A DNA stretch of 32,144 nucleotides from JBEKIK01 sp050013075. GTDB lineage: Bacteria > Planctomycetota > Planctomycetia > Pirellulales > Thermoguttaceae. Positions 29,884 to 32,144 of this stretch are shown piece by piece. Positions within the stretch are counted from its first letter, which is position 1; every line of letters begins with the position of its first letter. The notes under the pieces were generated by a model. The model made no database searches. It saw only the letters and a list, made by a program, of their open reading frames with translations, and was not told where the DNA came from. The translations under genes were made by a program, and so were the position numbers. Location of the stretch: the NCBI GenBank assembly GCA_050013075.1, contig JBEKFZ010000047.1:1-32144 (forward strand), given 5' to 3'.

Positions 29884-32144
29884 GTGAAAGTTCTGTCCGC
29901 TGGAGTTTCCGGTTGCCTAGCTGCGCTGATCGCGGTCGGTTCGGTCCATGCCGTGGTGCTCGACGACTTCGAGGGTCTCAGCGTCGGGGCAATCAATGGT
30001 CAGAACGGCTGGCACGCCGACTCGGCGTCCGCGGGCGTCGGACGGGATTTTACCCGCGGCGGGAATCAGTTCCTGCGGCTAAGCGGCGCGGACAACGACA
30101 TCTACAAGTCGTTAGGCGCCGCTGCTATCCCAAACGGGCAGACCGGCACGATCTTCTTCCGCTTTATGGCTACCTCGGCCGCGTCCAATCACGGCATTGG
30201 AGTTACGGAAGTCGATGCCCCCAACTCATGGGACAACTACCGCGCCACGGCACTGATTGATAACGACACCCGCGACGTGAAGGTGCAAGGCCGCAGCGGC
30301 AGCAGCTACGTCGACCTGGCGCAGAACGGCGGGGCCAATGCCCTCAGCCCGCTCCAGTGGACCGACGTCTGGATGGTCGTCAACAATTCCACCGACACGG
30401 CCGACTTCTATATCCGCCGTGCTGATTCCACGGAACGCGTCCTGGTCGGTTCGGGCCTGCCATTCCGCAACGGCTCGACCACCGCAACACTCGACAGGTT
30501 CCTTGCCCGGGTCTCCACCGGCACGTTAGACGATGTGATCATCGACGACGTCCACGCCTGGATCGGCGGCGTTGCCGCCGGGGACGGGGAAATTCCCTCC
30601 ACTTCGGTAAGCCCCACGCTCAACGTGTCTTCGCTGTACGGATTCGCCGCCCTACGCATCAACTCCATCAATAGCTGGCTCGGTACGACGGCGTACCTGA
30701 GCACGACGACAACCAGCGGCGCCTGGAACACGACCGGCGCGAGCGGTTGGACCAGCGGCTTCTACCCCGGCGAACTCTGGCAGATGTACAGGTATACTAG
30801 CGACACGTTATATAGCACCGCGGGATCGACACGCACGGCCGGCCTCGAAAGCCAAGAGTACAACAACGGCACGCACGACATAGGCTTCGAAATCTTTAAC
30901 TCCTTCGGCCAGGGCTACAAGCTGACGAACAACAGTGCCTACAAGGACGTCGTGCTCACCGCCGCCAGCACACTGTCCACTCGCTACAAACCGGCGGTCG
31001 GTGCGATCCAGTCCTGGGGCGACCTCAATACCGGCGCATATCAGGTGATCATCGACAACATGATGAACCTCGAGATGCTCTTCTGGGCATCGAAACATGG
31101 CGGCGGCTCGAACCTCTACGACATCGCCGTTCAGCACGCCCTGACCACGCAACGAGATTTTGTGCGCCCCGACGGCGGCACGTACCACGTCGTCGAGTAC
31201 AATCGAACCACCGGAGAGGTGATTGGCAAGTATACGTCTCAAGGCTACAGCAACGACTCGACCTGGTCGCGCGGCCAGGCATGGGGGATTTACGGCTTCA
31301 CTATGAGCTACCGCGAGACGGGCGACTCGCGGTTCCTCGATACGGCCGAGGAGTTGGCCAACTACTTCCTCGACCACTTGACGGCGGCCGGCGTGCCGTA
31401 CTACGACTTCAACGACCCGGCCAACCCGCCCCCGTGGGACTCGTCCGCCGCGGCGGTCGCCTCCTCGGGCCTGTTGGAACTGATGAATTACGTCGGCGCC
31501 ACCGACCGGCAGCGGTACTTCGATGCCGCCAAGAAGATGCTTCTAGCCCTCTCCGGCCCCGGCTTCCTCTCCGACGGCTCGACGTTCCAGAGTATTTTGC
31601 TACAAGGCACTACAGCCAGTCCAGCCAGAGGCGGCGCCAGCCGTGTGGGCACGAGCTACGGCGATTACTACTACCTTGAGGCCCTTGGACGTTATGACGC
31701 GGCGTTGAACCCAGTTACCTGGACCGGCTCCAAAAGTTCCTCCTGGAACCAAGACCCGTTGGCCCTGAACTGGAGCAAGAATGGCGCTTCCGCGTGTTAC
31801 ATGGATTTAAACAATGTAATCTTCGACGACACCGCCGTTAATACGACGATCAACATCGACTGGGACTATGTCCGACCCGCCAGCTTGCTGTTCAACTTCA
31901 GTTCCACAAAGACCTATACGCTGCAAGGCAGCTACAACATCGTCGGTATGTGCTCACTGGTAAAACAAGGCGGCGGCAAGTTAATAATCTTAGTTCCCCT
32001 GGGCTATAGCGGCACGACTCTCATCGAGGGCGGGACGGTGGAGATTGCCGGGGGAATTGATTCCACCGGCACATCGCTTATTGATGTCGAGTCGGGCACT
32101 GCTATTTTGAAGACTACGAATATCAGCAAGACCAATTTGGATAT
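29884..32144 (+). CDS. Secreted GH88 unsaturated glucuronyl hydrolase, multidomain, partial
   Basis: The frame is open to the window end (753 codons). Start is a GTG at 29884, then a signal peptide (GVSGCLAALIAVGSVHA). Residues 25-215 form a concanavalin/LamG-like region (VVLDDFEGLSVGAINGQNGW, IIDDVHAWIGG). About residues 230-600 form a GH88 catalytic domain: NGTHDIGFEIF (candidate catalytic Asp), VIIDNMMNLEMLFWASK (second Asp), and YTSQGYSNDSTWSRGQAWGI, all typical of unsaturated glucuronyl hydrolases that act on products of polysaccharide lyases. From about 615 the sequence turns into autotransporter-associated beta-strand repeats (SLVKQGGGKLIILVPLGYSG, TTLIEGGTVEI). The end is missing, and a PEP-CTERM or anchoring domain may follow. 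It would degrade uronate-containing polysaccharide outside the cell. Confidence 0.85.
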   Translation, partial: MKVLSAGVSGCLAALIAVGSVHAVVLDDFEGLSVGAINGQNGWHADSASAGVGRDFTRGGNQFLRLSGADNDIYKSLGAAAIPNGQTGTIFFRFMATSAASNHGIGVTEVDAPNSWDNYRATALIDNDTRDVKVQGRSGSSYVDLAQNGGANALSPLQWTDVWMVVNNSTDTADFYIRRADSTERVLVGSGLPFRNGSTTATLDRFLARVSTGTLDDVIIDDVHAWIGGVAAGDGEIPSTSVSPTLNVSSLYGFAALRINSINSWLGTTAYLSTTTTSGAWNTTGASGWTSGFYPGELWQMYRYTSDTLYSTAGSTRTAGLESQEYNNGTHDIGFEIFNSFGQGYKLTNNSAYKDVVLTAASTLSTRYKPAVGAIQSWGDLNTGAYQVIIDNMMNLEMLFWASKHGGGSNLYDIAVQHALTTQRDFVRPDGGTYHVVEYNRTTGEVIGKYTSQGYSNDSTWSRGQAWGIYGFTMSYRETGDSRFLDTAEELANYFLDHLTAAGVPYYDFNDPANPPPWDSSAAAVASSGLLELMNYVGATDRQRYFDAAKKMLLALSGPGFLSDGSTFQSILLQGTTASPARGGASRVGTSYGDYYYLEALGRYDAALNPVTWTGSKSSSWNQDPLALNWSKNGASACYMDLNNVIFDDTAVNTTINIDWDYVRPASLLFNFSSTKTYTLQGSYNIVGMCSLVKQGGGKLIILVPLGYSGTTLIEGGTVEIAGGIDSTGTSLIDVESGTAILKTTNISKTNLD

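Noticed and set aside
29877..30260. ORF MHRESSVRWSF and the later ORF at 31281 in the GH88 region
   Set aside because: They are out of frame with the continuous GTG-started frame from 29884 that carries the signal peptide and GH88 motifs.

Overview
The window looks like a chromosomal segment of a planctomycete, most likely from the Pirellulales side of Planctomycetota. The pointers are a planctomycete-style integrase with a small HTH partner, a secreted YYAP-repeat protein, an outer-membrane beta-barrel with a Cys-rich N-terminal half, a type IV pilus/type II secretion locus ending in a giant GspK-like protein, a GH88 enzyme with autotransporter-type repeats, and very dense dispersed intergenic repeats. 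The assignment is by protein style; no rRNA or other marker gene was seen.

Layout. 1-1400: a tyrosine recombinase missing its N-terminus, an antisense HTH/excisionase-like gene overlapping its 3' end, and a small hypothetical gene. 1400-3320: two minus-strand exported proteins (YYAP-repeat protein and outer-membrane barrel), separated by a GGATGAA heptamer array. 3754-23482: the core locus, all on the plus strand: PilB-like ATPase, PilT, second GspE/PilB-like ATPase, PilC/GspF platform, three pseudopilin-type proteins, an inserted GxxExxY gene framed by inverted repeats, a 1680-residue GspK-like protein, a UbiD-family decarboxylase and a prepilin peptidase-like protein. 23613-24509: a LOG-family protein. 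24644-26962: an accessory island with an SF1 (UvrD-like) helicase and an AT-rich dual-specificity-type phosphatase. 27629-29437: acetolactate synthase large subunit. 29884 to the end: a secreted GH88 unsaturated glucuronyl hydrolase fused to an N-terminal LamG-like region and C-terminal autotransporter-type repeats, cut by the window edge.

The pilus/secretion genes would work together as follows. The prepilin peptidase processes the pseudopilins, the GspE/PilB ATPases power assembly on the GspF/PilC platform, PilT retracts, and the GspK-like protein probably sits at the tip. UbiD, LOG, IlvB and GH88 are metabolic or exported functions with no visible mechanistic tie to the pilus genes.

The most unusual observation is that the dispersed repeats (GGATGAA/TTCATCC, TTCAGGG, GCAGAAT, GGGCAGT, the GAAACCGC palindrome) lie in frame inside the leader peptides of all three pseudopilin genes. 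In two of them no start codon is available downstream of the repeats, so the repeats appear to be translated and then removed by prepilin cleavage. Other points worth checking are a prepilin peptidase without the usual second catalytic Asp, an extra membrane segment in the GspF/PilC protein, the repeat-framed GxxExxY cassette inside the operon, and an SF1 helicase without an obvious partner.
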